NCBI RefSeq assembly: GCF_001613405.1
Contig: NZ_BDCH01000029.1
Coordinates: 62,001-126,000, forward strand
Length of the DNA: 64,000 nt
Reading direction: 5' to 3'
Source: Nocardia crassostreae
Lineage (GTDB): Bacteria; Actinomycetota; Actinomycetes; Mycobacteriales; Mycobacteriaceae
Below are positions 16,386-25,046 of this stretch, piece by piece; within the stretch, counting starts at the first letter, position 1; every line of letters starts with the position of its first letter. The notes under the pieces were generated by a model. It saw only the letters and a program-made list of their open reading frames with translations, did no database searches and had not been told where the DNA came from. The position numbers were made by a program, and so were the translations under genes.

Positions 16386-17882
16386 ATGTCCGGCGGCGGA
16401 CCGAATACACCCCGCGGGCTGGTCTCCGCGGCCATGCGGGCCGTGACCTTGGGTGCGTCCGCACCCAAGTCCGAACTGCCCGAGTCCACGGCCGTGCACG
16501 GGCTGTCGGGACATCTGGTGGCCTTCGTGGAAGCGCTGCGCGCCAGGGGAATTCCGGTCGGGCCCTCCGAAACCGTCGATGCCGGACAGGTTCTCACCGT
16601 CCTGGATCTGATGGATCGCGAAGCGCTGCGCGAGGGCCTGGCCTGCGCGCTGCTGCGCCGCACCACCCAGCGCGCCACCTTCGACGGCATGTTCGACCTG
16701 TGGTTCCCGCCCGCTCTCGGCGAGCGCATCGGGGCCGAGGATGTCGAAATCCCGCACCGGCCCGATGGTTCGGTCGACATTATCGAGCTGCGCAAGATGC
16801 TGGCCGAACTGCTCATGCAGGATCCCTCCGGGGAGCAGGCCCAGCAGTTGCAGGCCCTGGCCGCGCAGATGGTCGAGCAGATGGGCCAGTACCAGGCGGC
16901 GGGCGGGCCGTCCTTCTCCGCGTATCAGACGCTCAAGGACCTCCAGCCCGACATTCTGGTGAGCAAGATCCTCGCCGGGTTGGCGCAGTGCATGGATAAT
17001 TCCGACTTCGACACCGAGGTCAACCGGCGCGCGGCGCGCCAGCGCATCAAGGACTTCCGGCTCACCGTGGAGGCCGAGACCCGCCGCCGGGTGGCCGAGC
17101 GCATCGGCCGCGATCGCGTCGCCACCTACGGCGTCGCCCGCCAGGCCGAGGACGCCGACTTCCTGCGCATCTCGCAGAACGAACTCGACGAACTGCGCCG
17201 CAGCAGCCAGCGCCTGGCCCGAATCCTGGCCTCCCGCCTGGCCTCTCGCCGCCGTCGCGCCCGCCGCGGCGAGATCGACCTGCGCAAGACCCTGCGCAAA
17301 TCCATGTCCACCGGCGGCGTCCCGATCAACCTGGTGACCCGCAAGCCCCGCCCCGGCCGCCCCGACCTGGTGCTGGTGTGCGATATCTCGGGCTCGGTGG
17401 CCGGATTCTCCAGCTTCACCATGGTCCTGGTGAACGCCCTGCGCGAACAGTTCTCCCGCGTCCGGATCTTCGCCTTCGTGGACCGCGTGGACGAGGTCAC
17501 CCGCCTCTTCGACGCCACCACCCCGCTGGACCAGATCACCAAGCGCATCTTCACCGAATCCACCGTGGTCGGCATCGAAGGCCACTCCGACTACGGCTCC
17601 GCCATCGAGAGCTTCGCCGAGAACTGGCCCGACGCCGTCACCAGCCGCAGCTCCCTGCTCATTCTCGGCGACGCCCGCACCAACTACCGCGACCCGGCCC
17701 TGGCCACCCTGCAACGCCTGGTCGGCGTCGCCAAGCACGCCTACTGGCTCAACCCGGAGGCCGAGAAGATGTGGGGCACCGGCGATTCCGCCGCCAACAA
17801 GTACGCCGAGATCGTCGAGATGCACGAATGCCGCAATGCCCGCCAGCTCACCGCGGTGGTCGGGCGGCTGCTACCGATCTGA
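16386..17882 (+). CDS. CoxE-like VWA domain protein
   Basis: The 498-residue partner of the MoxR ATPase. The C-terminal half holds a von Willebrand A domain with MIDAS motif DxSxS in LVLVCDISGSVAGF and the later ARTNYRDPA region. The N-terminal half (residues ~30-300) is helical and Arg-rich with the CoxE signature IPVGPSETVDAG near the start. It probably binds the ATPase ring through metal-dependent contacts and remodels an unknown client. The start overlaps nothing; it begins 4 nt after moxR. Confidence 0.9.
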   Translation: MSGGGPNTPRGLVSAAMRAVTLGASAPKSELPESTAVHGLSGHLVAFVEALRARGIPVGPSETVDAGQVLTVLDLMDREALREGLACALLRRTTQRATFDGMFDLWFPPALGERIGAEDVEIPHRPDGSVDIIELRKMLAELLMQDPSGEQAQQLQALAAQMVEQMGQYQAAGGPSFSAYQTLKDLQPDILVSKILAGLAQCMDNSDFDTEVNRRAARQRIKDFRLTVEAETRRRVAERIGRDRVATYGVARQAEDADFLRISQNELDELRRSSQRLARILASRLASRRRRARRGEIDLRKTLRKSMSTGGVPINLVTRKPRPGRPDLVLVCDISGSVAGFSSFTMVLVNALREQFSRVRIFAFVDRVDEVTRLFDATTPLDQITKRIFTESTVVGIEGHSDYGSAIESFAENWPDAVTSRSSLLILGDARTNYRDPALATLQRLVGVAKHAYWLNPEAEKMWGTGDSAANKYAEIVEMHECRNARQLTAVVGRLLPI

Positions 17883-17969
17883 GCAGAGCTGCCGAAATCC
17901 AAACGGTGTAATGCTGGGGGGCTGGCGCAAACACCGGCAAGTGGCCACCACAATTGGTATTGTGGTCAC

Positions 17970-18218
17970 ATGAGTGCTCCTTCGCCGAATCCGCCGGACG
18001 AAGTGCCTGTCCGGGAATTGACTCATCACACCAGTCAGATCCTCGCCCGTGTCAAAGCCGGTGAGACGCTCACGATCACCGAGCGTGGCGAGCCCATTGC
18101 CGCGGTGATTCCCTTGCGGCGCTCTCGTGGCCCGCGACCGGCCACCGGGTACGCCGATAGCGGCGATCCGCAGTGGGCTGTCCGGGCATCCCAAGAGATG
18201 CGTGGGTTCGGTGAATGA
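17970..18218 (+). CDS. VapB-type (Phd/YefM fold) antitoxin
   Basis: The 82-residue protein has the Phd/YefM N-terminal DNA-binding fold (VRELTHHTSQILARVKAGETLTITERGEPIAAVIP, a standard antitoxin pattern) and a disordered C-terminus (WAVRASQEMRGFG) that would wrap the toxin. Its last 4 nt overlap the toxin start (ATGA), giving translational coupling. Such antitoxins neutralise the toxin and repress their own promoter. Confidence 0.92.
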   Translation: MSAPSPNPPDEVPVRELTHHTSQILARVKAGETLTITERGEPIAAVIPLRRSRGPRPATGYADSGDPQWAVRASQEMRGFGE

Positions 18219-18637
18219 TCATTGCCGATACCAGTGGGATCCTCGCCTCGATCGATACCGGCGCGGATCATCACGCGGAGTGTGTCAAGGTTGTGTCCGG
18301 GGTCGATGAACCGCTGATCGTGTCGCACATGGTTGTCACCGAGACCGACTACTTGCTGACCACGAGATTCGGGGTGGCAACGGCGAACCGGTTTCTGTCG
18401 GACGTTGTGAGCGGCGCGTATCGCCTCGCTCCCAGCGACGAGGCGGACATCGCTACCGCAATCAACATCAATACGCGTTACGCGGATCATTCCCTGGGAA
18501 TTGCGGACTGCATGAATGTCGTTCTGGCCCAGAAGTATCACACCGTGCGGATCTTCACTCTGGATGAGCGACACTTCCGCATGGTTCAACCACTCGCGTA
18601 CGGTCCGGCCTTCCAGTTGTTGCCTTTCGATCTGTGA
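18215..18637 (+). CDS. VapC-type PIN-domain ribonuclease toxin
   Basis: The 140-residue PIN domain retains the acidic site: D5 (IIADTSGIL), E43 (VVTETDYLL), D98 (GIADCMN) and D117 (TLDERHF). VapC toxins cut tRNA or rRNA and arrest growth. It overlaps the antitoxin gene by 4 nt. The pair sits between the MoxR/VWA operon and nadD, where M. tuberculosis carries different genes, so it is an accessory insertion. Confidence 0.92.
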   Translation: MIIADTSGILASIDTGADHHAECVKVVSGVDEPLIVSHMVVTETDYLLTTRFGVATANRFLSDVVSGAYRLAPSDEADIATAININTRYADHSLGIADCMNVVLAQKYHTVRIFTLDERHFRMVQPLAYGPAFQLLPFDL

Positions 18638-18707
18638 CAGCATCCCGCGTCTGGTGCCGACGCGCCCAGCGTCGAGTGCTCGTTAGCCCCCGGTAAGCTC
18701 GCTTTTC

Positions 18708-19352
18708 GTGCATACGACAAGGCGCCGCAAGCTGGGGGTGATGGGCGGCACCTTCGATCCCATCCACCACGGTCACCTGGTGGCGGCCAGTGAGGTCGCG
18801 CATCGGTTCGACCTGGATGAAGTGATCTTCGTGCCGACCGGGCAGCCCTGGCAGAAGGCGGATCGGACCGTGAGCCCGGCCGAGGACCGCTATCTCATGA
18901 CGGTCATCGCCACCGCCTCCAATCCGCGGTTCTCCGTCAGCCGCGCCGACGTGGACCGCGGCAAGGACACCTACACCGTCGACACCCTGCGTGAACTGCG
19001 GGAACAGCATCCCGACGCGGATTTGTACTTCATCACCGGTGCCGACGCGCTGGCCAGCATCCTCACCTGGCAGGATTGGTCGGAACTGTTCGAACTGGCG
19101 AAATTCGTCGGAGTCAGCCGTCCGGGGTACGAATTGAATATCGACCATCTGGCCGACCACATCCGCGATTACCCGGAAGGCACGGTCACCATGGTCGAGA
19201 TTCCGGCCCTGGCGATCTCCTCCAGCGAATGCCGGCGGCGGGCAGGCGAAGGCAGACCGGTGTGGTACCTCGTCCCCGACGGGGTCGTGCAATACATATC
19301 GAAACGGCACCTGTACGGGCTGGGAAGCAACGGGAAGGTAGCAGCAGGGTGA
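18708..19352 (+). CDS. nadD: Nicotinate-mononucleotide adenylyltransferase
   Basis: The 214-residue enzyme makes nicotinate adenine dinucleotide from NaMN and ATP in NAD synthesis. It has the nucleotidyltransferase motif GGTFDPIHHGHL, the YTVDTL segment, the FITGADA strand and the ISSSECRRR site equivalent to ISSTxIR. GTG 18708 gives a normal N-terminus; the ATG at 18738 would start at the motif itself and is too short. It overlaps rsfS by 4 nt. Corresponds to Rv2421c. Confidence 0.93.
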   Translation: MHTTRRRKLGVMGGTFDPIHHGHLVAASEVAHRFDLDEVIFVPTGQPWQKADRTVSPAEDRYLMTVIATASNPRFSVSRADVDRGKDTYTVDTLRELREQHPDADLYFITGADALASILTWQDWSELFELAKFVGVSRPGYELNIDHLADHIRDYPEGTVTMVEIPALAISSSECRRRAGEGRPVWYLVPDGVVQYISKRHLYGLGSNGKVAAG

Positions 19353-19753
19353 GCGCATCCGTCGAAGCTTTGAAGATGGCAACGGTGGCCGCATTGGCGG
19401 CCGACGAGAAGCTGGCCTCGGATGTGGTGGTGCTGGACGTCTCCGAGCAGCTGGTCATCACCGACTGCTTCGTCATCGCCTCCGCGCCGAACGAGCGTCA
19501 GGTCAATGCGATCGTCGACAATGTCGAGGAGAAGCTGCGCGAGGCCGGATACAAGCCGGTACGCCGCGAGGGCACCCGCGAGGGCCGCTGGGCGCTGCTC
19601 GACTACATCGAGATCGTAATCCACATCCAGCACAATGACGAGCGCGACTTCTACGGCCTGGAGCGGCTGTGGAAGGACTGCCCGCAGGTGCCCATCGAGG
19701 GGCTGGGCGATCCGCGCGCCGAGGCCGGGGACGACGAGGCCGGAGAAGCGTAG
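19349..19753 (+). CDS. rsfS: Ribosomal silencing factor RsfS
   Basis: The 134-residue protein binds uL14 and blocks subunit joining when nutrients are low. Diagnostic stretches are VVVLDVSEQLVITDCFVIASAPNERQV type sequence, EGTREGRWALLDY and VIHIQ with RDFYGLERLW. GTG 19349 overlaps the nadD stop (GTGA), and its own stop overlaps the next start. The C-terminus is acidic. Corresponds to Rv2420c. Confidence 0.94.
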   Translation: MSASVEALKMATVAALAADEKLASDVVVLDVSEQLVITDCFVIASAPNERQVNAIVDNVEEKLREAGYKPVRREGTREGRWALLDYIEIVIHIQHNDERDFYGLERLWKDCPQVPIEGLGDPRAEAGDDEAGEA

Positions 19754-20415
19754 TGAGCAAGAAGCATCCGGGCGTCCGGCGGTTGATCCTGTTGCGCCAC
19801 GGGCAGACCGAATGGAATGCCTCCGACCGCATGCAGGGGCAGATCGACGTCGAACTCAATGACGTCGGCCGCAAACAGGCCAAGGACTGCGCCCGCGATA
19901 TGGCGTGCGACGACCTCATTCACATCGCGTCCTCGGACCTCAAGCGCGCCCACGAGACCGCGCTCGCCGTCGCCGATCACGCCGCCATGCCGGTGGTCAC
20001 CGATGTGCGACTGCGCGAAACCAGCCTCGGCCAATGGGAGGGCATGAACCACCTCGAGGTGGACGCCCAGTACCCGGGGGCGCGCAAGGCGTGGCGGCTG
20101 GACCCCACCTTCACCCCGCCCGGCGGCGAATCCAAGATCGAGGTCGGCCTGCGCGCCCTGCCCGTGGTGCAGGAGCTGCTGGCCGAGCGCGGGGACTGGC
20201 CGGGCCGTACTATCATGCTGGTTGCGCACGGCGGGCTCATCGCGGCGCTGACCGCGGCGGTTCTCGATCTCCCGCACCAGCATTGGCCGGTCCTCGGCGG
20301 GCTCGCCAATACCAGCTGGGTGCAGCTCAGCAGCCACGGTCCGAGCATCGAACAGCCCGCCTGGCGGCTCGATGTATGGAATGCGCTGGCGAAAGTAGCA
20401 CCGGATGTCCTCTGA
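19753..20415 (+). CDS. gpgP: Glucosyl-3-phosphoglycerate phosphatase (histidine phosphatase family)
   Basis: The 220-residue protein carries the phosphatase motif LLRHGQTEWN, the acid/base region RETSLGQWEG and the second histidine in VAHGGLIAAL. Generic annotation would be phosphoglycerate mutase, but its place after nadD-rsfS and before octT matches Rv2419c, which dephosphorylates glucosyl-3-phosphoglycerate in methylglucose lipopolysaccharide synthesis. GTG 19753 overlaps the rsfS stop by 1 nt. The specific function rests on synteny. Confidence 0.88.
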   Translation: MSKKHPGVRRLILLRHGQTEWNASDRMQGQIDVELNDVGRKQAKDCARDMACDDLIHIASSDLKRAHETALAVADHAAMPVVTDVRLRETSLGQWEGMNHLEVDAQYPGARKAWRLDPTFTPPGGESKIEVGLRALPVVQELLAERGDWPGRTIMLVAHGGLIAALTAAVLDLPHQHWPVLGGLANTSWVQLSSHGPSIEQPAWRLDVWNALAKVAPDVL

Positions 20416-21172
20416 CAGTTCCGCCGATTCCGGGAGCAAGCCGGTCCTCTTGGTCATCGCGGACTCGCTGGCCTACTTCGGGCCCAAGGGCGGGCTGCCC
20501 GCCGACCATCCCGGGATCTGGCCGAACCTCGTTGCGGCCGAACTGGACTGGGACGTGGAGCTGATCGCCCGCATCGGCTGGACCTGCCGCGACGCCTACT
20601 GGGCGCTGATCGGCGACCCCCGAGTGTGGGCGGCCGTGCCGCGCGCCGGGGCCGTGGTGTTCGCGACCGGCGGCATGGATTCGCTGCCCTCGCCGTTGCC
20701 GACCGCGCTGCGCGAGCTGATCCGCTATGTGCGACCGGCTTCGGTGCGCCGCCGGGTGCGCGACGGCTACAACTGGCTGCAGCCGCGGCTCTCGCCGCTG
20801 GGCTGGCCGGTGGCGCTGCCGCCCGCGGTGAGCGTCGACTATCTCGAGCAGGCCCGGAACTCGCTGGCGCAGTTGCGGCCCGAACTGCCGGTCGTGGGAG
20901 TGCTGCCCTCCGTGCACAAGTGCGATGCGTACGCGAGTGTCCATTCCGGCCGTGAGCCCATGGTGCGCGCCGTGTCGCGGTGGGCCGCCGACAAATCCGT
21001 CCCCCTGGTGGATCTCGGTGCAGCCGTGCGCGACAACGCCTTCAACGGCCCGGCCAACCCGGACGGCATCCATTGGGGCTGGGAGGGGCATCAGGAAGTC
21101 GCCCGCGCCATGGTCAAGGTGCTGTCCGAAGTCCAGGTCCCGCCCACGAGGTCCGCACTGCATGAGGCCTGA
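20405..21172 (+). CDS. octT: SGNH acyltransferase, probable diglucosylglycerate octanoyltransferase
   Basis: The 255-residue protein is an SGNH-hydrolase-fold acyltransferase: the nucleophile is S21 in VIADSLAYFG, and the C-terminal catalytic pair is in DGIHWGWEGH. In M. tuberculosis the gene in this position (Rv2418c, OctT) transfers octanoate to diglucosylglycerate, an early step of methylglucose lipopolysaccharide assembly. The start overlaps the gpgP end by 11 nt, so both are coupled. No signal peptide is seen, consistent with a cytosolic role. Confidence 0.86.
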   Translation: MSSDSSADSGSKPVLLVIADSLAYFGPKGGLPADHPGIWPNLVAAELDWDVELIARIGWTCRDAYWALIGDPRVWAAVPRAGAVVFATGGMDSLPSPLPTALRELIRYVRPASVRRRVRDGYNWLQPRLSPLGWPVALPPAVSVDYLEQARNSLAQLRPELPVVGVLPSVHKCDAYASVHSGREPMVRAVSRWAADKSVPLVDLGAAVRDNAFNGPANPDGIHWGWEGHQEVARAMVKVLSEVQVPPTRSALHEA

Positions 21173-21206
21173 TCGTCCGGTCCGCGCCCTGGAGGTCGGC
21201 TAGCCG

Positions 21207-22049
21207 ATGGCCGTCGTGGTTGTCACCGACTCGTCGGCCAGTCTCCCCGCCGACCTCACCGCGGATCTGGGTATCCACGCGGTACCGCTGCACGTCCTCG
21301 TCGACGATCGCGAGATCCGCGAGGGCATCGACCCCTGCGATATCGACTACGGCTCGTCCACGGTCACCACCTCCTCCGCGTCACCGGGTGATTTGCGCGC
21401 CGCCTACGAACGCGCACTCGAGCTGAGCGGCGGCGACGGTGTTGTCGCCGTGCACATCTCCCGCCAACTCTCCGGCACCTGGGAGGCGGGCCGCCAAGCC
21501 GTCCGCGATATGGACGCCGCCGACAAGGTCCGCCTGGTCGACTCCCTCAGCGCGGGCCTGGGCACCGGCCTCCCCGTCCTGGCCGCCGCCCGCCGCGCCC
21601 GCACCGGCGCCCCCCTGGATGTCGTCTACGACTCCGCCGTAGCCGCCGCCACCCGCGGCCGCGCCTTCATAGTCGTCAACCGCACCGAACAACTCCGCCG
21701 CGGCGGCCGCCTCAGCACCGCCGCCGCCTTCTTCGGCACCGAACTAGTCACCAAGCCGATCCTGCAAATCGTGGACGGCCGTCTGGAACTCCGCGAAAAG
21801 GCCCGCACCCGCTCCAAGGCCTTCACCAAACTCATCGCCGCCGCGGTGGACGCCGCGGGCGAGGACGGCGCAGCCGTGGCAGTCCAGCACCTCGGCTCCG
21901 AAGAAGCCGCCACCACCATCGCCAACCAGCTCCGCGAGCTCATCCCCGGCATCCGCGAACTCATCATCGCCGAATTCGGCCCCACCCTCGGCGTCCACCT
22001 CGGCATGGGAGCCGTTGGCGCCCTGGTGGTTCCGGGCGGCTGCGGCTAG
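21207..22049 (+). CDS. DegV family fatty-acid-binding protein
   Basis: The 280-residue protein has the DegV pattern: VVVTDSSASLPADL at the N-terminus, TSSASPGDLRAAYE, VVAVHISRQLSGTW and the C-terminal GPTLGVHLGMGAVG. Family members (FakB and relatives) hold a fatty acid for a kinase; in actinobacteria the partner is often unknown. GGAGGT lies about 10 nt before the ATG. Corresponds to Rv2417c. The following eis gene of M. tuberculosis is not found here. Confidence 0.92.
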   Translation: MAVVVVTDSSASLPADLTADLGIHAVPLHVLVDDREIREGIDPCDIDYGSSTVTTSSASPGDLRAAYERALELSGGDGVVAVHISRQLSGTWEAGRQAVRDMDAADKVRLVDSLSAGLGTGLPVLAAARRARTGAPLDVVYDSAVAAATRGRAFIVVNRTEQLRRGGRLSTAAAFFGTELVTKPILQIVDGRLELREKARTRSKAFTKLIAAAVDAAGEDGAAVAVQHLGSEEAATTIANQLRELIPGIRELIIAEFGPTLGVHLGMGAVGALVVPGGCG

Positions 22050-22103
22050 ACGGCGGACCCGGCCCGCGCGACCGCCTCGCGGACGGCCGGGGCGGGACGA
22101 TTT

Positions 22104-22120
22104 AGTTCGTGGCACGAACT
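22104..22120. promoter_or_regulatory. Perfect 17-bp palindrome upstream of comEA
   Basis: AGTTCGTG-G-CACGAACT has perfect 8-bp arms around a single base, 55 nt after the degV stop and 109 nt before the comEA start. Length and symmetry resemble a TetR/GntR-type operator rather than a terminator, and no T-tract follows. It differs from the actinobacterial LexA box. A regulator of comEA/comEC transcription could bind here. The stretch 22050-22228 holds no gene. Confidence 0.45.
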
Positions 22121-22228
22121 ATCTGGTCGAATGTCAGATTTTCACAACCACCCCGCTTATCCACAGACTTTCCGAAACCCCAGGTCGCCGCTCCCGGCCC
22201 ACCCTGCCCGCTGTCCTACCGTCGCCCC

Positions 22229-23173
22229 ATGCCACGAATCGACGAACGCACCCGGGTCCGCCGCCGCCTCGACGACCTGACCGATCCGGCACGCGCCTAC
22301 GGCCCAAGGGAATTCACCCCCGGCCCGGATCACCCGCCGCGCTGGGACGAGGACTCCGCGGACGGGCCCGCGGTACGCCGAGTCCCTGAACCGAGCGAAT
22401 CGACCACTCCCACCTGGCTTTCCGAACCCCACGCCCGCACATCCAGCTGGCACGAACGATGGGTGCCGGACCGATTCCGCGGCTCCCGCTGGGACCCGGG
22501 ACCGCGCGGCGCGGTTGTCCTCGCTGTTGTCGCAGCGCTCGCCGTTGTCCTGGCAGGCATTGTCGCCCTGCGGGAAAAGCCGGTGGTGCACGCGGTTCCA
22601 CCAATCGCACCGGCCGCCGCGACCACCTCGGCCCCCGACCTCCCCGCCCGCCCCCGGGACGCTTCCGCGCTCACGCCGGACGGCCACCCCGCCGCCACCG
22701 GGGAGGTGGTCGTCAGCGTGGTCGGCATGGTCGAATTCGGCGGCCTGCGCCGCTTCCCGCCCGGCGCCCGCGTGGCCGACGCCGTCCGAGCCGCGGTCCC
22801 ACACCCCGACGCCGACCTCTCCGGCCTCAACCTCGCCCAGCAACTCTCCGACGGCGACCAAATAGTCGTCGGCAAGAGCGGACCCCGTCCGCAACAGATC
22901 GGCAGCACCGTCGTCAACGCCGCCGATTCCCCTGCCACCCCGCCGATCTCGGGCCGTCCCCGCCCCTCCGGCATCCCAGCCGCCAAGGTCAACCTCAATA
23001 CCGCCACCGAAGCCGACCTGGACACCCTCCCGGGCGTGGGCCCGATCACGGCCCGCGCCATCCTCGCCTGGCGCACCCAGCACGGAAAGTTCACCGCCAT
23101 AGAACAACTCACCGAAATAGAAGGCATAGGCCCGGCCCGCCTCGCCCGCCTCCGAGAGGTCGTGACCATATGA
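22229..23173 (+). CDS. comEA: ComEA family DNA-binding protein
   Basis: The 314-residue protein has a charged cytosolic N-terminus (1-90), one membrane helix (~94-114), a Pro/Ala linker, an SLBB domain (~165-220, VVSVVGMVEFGGLRRFPPGARV type) and a C-terminal helix-hairpin-helix pair (LNTATEADLDTLPGVGPITA and the ...EIEGIGPARLARL turn) that binds DNA. ComEA receives DNA at the membrane and passes it to the ComEC channel. ATG 22229 is the likely start; upstream GTG 22109 lies inside a palindrome. Its stop overlaps the next small gene (ATGA). Corresponds to Rv2415c. Confidence 0.9.
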   Translation: MPRIDERTRVRRRLDDLTDPARAYGPREFTPGPDHPPRWDEDSADGPAVRRVPEPSESTTPTWLSEPHARTSSWHERWVPDRFRGSRWDPGPRGAVVLAVVAALAVVLAGIVALREKPVVHAVPPIAPAAATTSAPDLPARPRDASALTPDGHPAATGEVVVSVVGMVEFGGLRRFPPGARVADAVRAAVPHPDADLSGLNLAQQLSDGDQIVVGKSGPRPQQIGSTVVNAADSPATPPISGRPRPSGIPAAKVNLNTATEADLDTLPGVGPITARAILAWRTQHGKFTAIEQLTEIEGIGPARLARLREVVTI

Positions 23174-23352
23174 CCCGCGAACACCCCGATCCCCGCGGCA
23201 AGCCCGCACGCCGACCCCGCACGCCATGCCCCGGAGCCGCGTCGGCCGACCGCCCGGCCTGGAGATTCCTGGATCCCCGAGAGGTACTGGGTGCGCCGTT
23301 GGTTCTGGCCGCCGCGGCCCAAACCTGGCTCCGCCGGGCGGTGCGCCGATGA
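23170..23352 (+). CDS. Small ORF between comEA and comEC (first)
   Basis: A 60-residue frame starts with ATG overlapping the comEA stop (ATGA) and ends overlapping the next small frame (ATGA). The N-terminal half is Pro/Arg-rich; the C-terminal half is a hydrophobic amphipathic helix (REVLGAPLVLAAAAQTWLR). No family is recognised. The double coupling argues that it is translated. It might be a membrane-associated accessory to the ComEC channel, which is speculation. Confidence 0.55.
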   Translation: MTREHPDPRGKPARRPRTPCPGAASADRPAWRFLDPREVLGAPLVLAAAAQTWLRRAVRR

Positions 23353-23522
23353 CCGCCGACAGCACAGGGACCGCCGACAGCGCGGGCCGCCACGACAGGT
23401 ACTGGCGCGCAGACGGTTTCGGCGCGATCAGCGCGCTCAGCGCGATCGAGCGGGGGGAGCGGGGCGGCAAGCGTCCGGGTAGTGACGTGGTGGTGCCTGG
23501 GTCCCGGGTGGCAGGGCCATGA
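23349..23522 (+). CDS. Small ORF between comEA and comEC (second)
   Basis: A 57-residue frame begins with ATG overlapping the previous stop (ATGA) and stops overlapping the comEC start (ATGA). It is rich in Gly, Arg, Ser and Asp with a short segment FGAISALSAIERG. No homology is recognised and no membrane helix is evident. Its value may be as a coupling cistron that delivers ribosomes to comEC. Confidence 0.5.
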   Translation: MTADSTGTADSAGRHDRYWRADGFGAISALSAIERGERGGKRPGSDVVVPGSRVAGP

Positions 23523-25046
23523 GCGGGGTGACCGGTCGGGGTGGCGAGGAGGAGAGCGGGGCGGATGAGCGGGGATTGATCGAGTTCTCGGAGGTGTTGG
23601 ATGCGCGGTTGGTGTCGGCGGCGGTGTGTTGTTGGGGCGCAACGGTTGTGGCTGTGGTTGCGGGGTGGCGGGCCGGGGTTTGGGTGGCGGTGGGGTGGTG
23701 GCTATCGGGTTGTGGGGGTGGGTGATTCGGACTGGCGGGGACGGTGGGCGTGAGAACCGGTGGAGGGGACTGGTTCTCGTGCTGGTGGCCGCTGCGCTGG
23801 CCGGTGCCGGGTACGGGGTGGCGGGGCGTGGCGGGAGTATCGGGTGCAGGCGCATCCATTGCGGGCGGTGGTGGGCGAGGACGTGTGGGCGACGGTGCGG
23901 GCGGTGGATGATCCGAACGTGCTGAGCGGCAGGAAGTTCGGTGGGCGGAAGGTTGTGATGCGCGGGGAGATCGTCGAGTTTCGGCACGGCGGCGTGCGGG
24001 TGCGGGCGGGCGGGGCGGTGGTCGTATTCGCCTCGGTGAGCGGGTGGGGCGCGCTGTTGCCGGGGCAGGAGGTGGCGCTGCGGGCTCGGGTGGACCGGCC
24101 GTGGCGGTCCGATCTGACCGTGGCCGTGCTCCGGGCCGACGGGCCGCCCGCCCGGGTCGGGGGCGCGTCGTGGTGGCAGCGGGCGGCGGGACAGGCGCGG
24201 GCGGATTTCGCGGACGCCGCCGGGCGGGCGTTGCCGGACGATGCGGCGGGACTGTTGCCGGGGTTGGTCGTCGGGGATACGTCGCGGCTGGGGGAGCGGG
24301 TGCGCAAGGACTTCCGAGAGACCGGACTGGCACACCTACTAACCGCGGTCAGCGGCGCAAATATCACGATTCTGCTTGGGGCCGTGCTGCTTTCGATGCG
24401 GGTACTGACGGTGGATCCGCGGGTCGGAGCGGTGGCGGCGGGGATCGCCCTGGTGATGTTCGTGGTGCTGGCGCGCCCGTCGCCGAGCGTACTGCGGGCC
24501 GCGGTCATGGGGGCGATAGCGCTGCTGGCATTGGTCACCGGTCGGCGCAAGCAGGCGCTACCGGCCCTGTGCGCGGCGGTGATCGGGCTCATCGGGTGGT
24601 CGCCGGGACTGGTGCTGGTCGCGCCCGGATGGTCGGAATGGCTTCGGGCACACGGGTGGTGGCGTGGCGTGGCGGACGCGGTCGCGATCTCGGCGGCGGC
24701 CTTCGTGGTCACCACGCCGATGGTGGTCGCGTCGACCGGGCGGTTGAGCCTGGTCGCCATTGTGGCCAATGTGCTGGTGGCTCCGGTGATCGCGCCGATC
24801 ACCGTGCTGGGCGCGCTCGGTGCGGCCCTGGCCTCGGTGTGGCCGCCACTGGCGGAGCCGGTGCTGTATTGCACCGCCCCGCCGCTGTGGTGGCTGCTGA
24901 CGGTCTCCGAACGTGCCGCCGCCCTCGGCGCGTCGATCGCGCTGCCGACCGGAATTCGTTCGGGGCTGGTTGCCGCGGTCGCCTGCACAGTGGTGCTGCT
25001 GGCCTTCGAATTACGTGCGGCGCGAACGAAGGGAGGCGATCGCTAG
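23519..25046 (+). pseudogene. comEC: ComEC/Rec2 DNA-uptake channel, two frameshifts
   Basis: Three frames together encode one ComEC of about 509 residues, near the length of Rv2414c. The start (ARLVSAAVCCWGATVVAVVAGWR) breaks at the G-run 23692-23695; the next piece (LWGWVIRTGG to AAALAGAGYGVAG) breaks at the G-run 23823-23826; the rest continues from REYRVQAHPLRAVVGEDVWA through the competence domain (TGLAHLLTAVSGANITIL) to the last helices. Adding one G to each GGGG run restores the reading frame. If real, DNA import through this channel is lost; a homopolymer miscall is an equally simple explanation. Confidence 0.85.

Noticed and set aside
22157..22165. TTATCCACA as part of a replication origin
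   Set aside because: It is a single DnaA box without dnaA, dnaN, AT-rich region or further boxes nearby.
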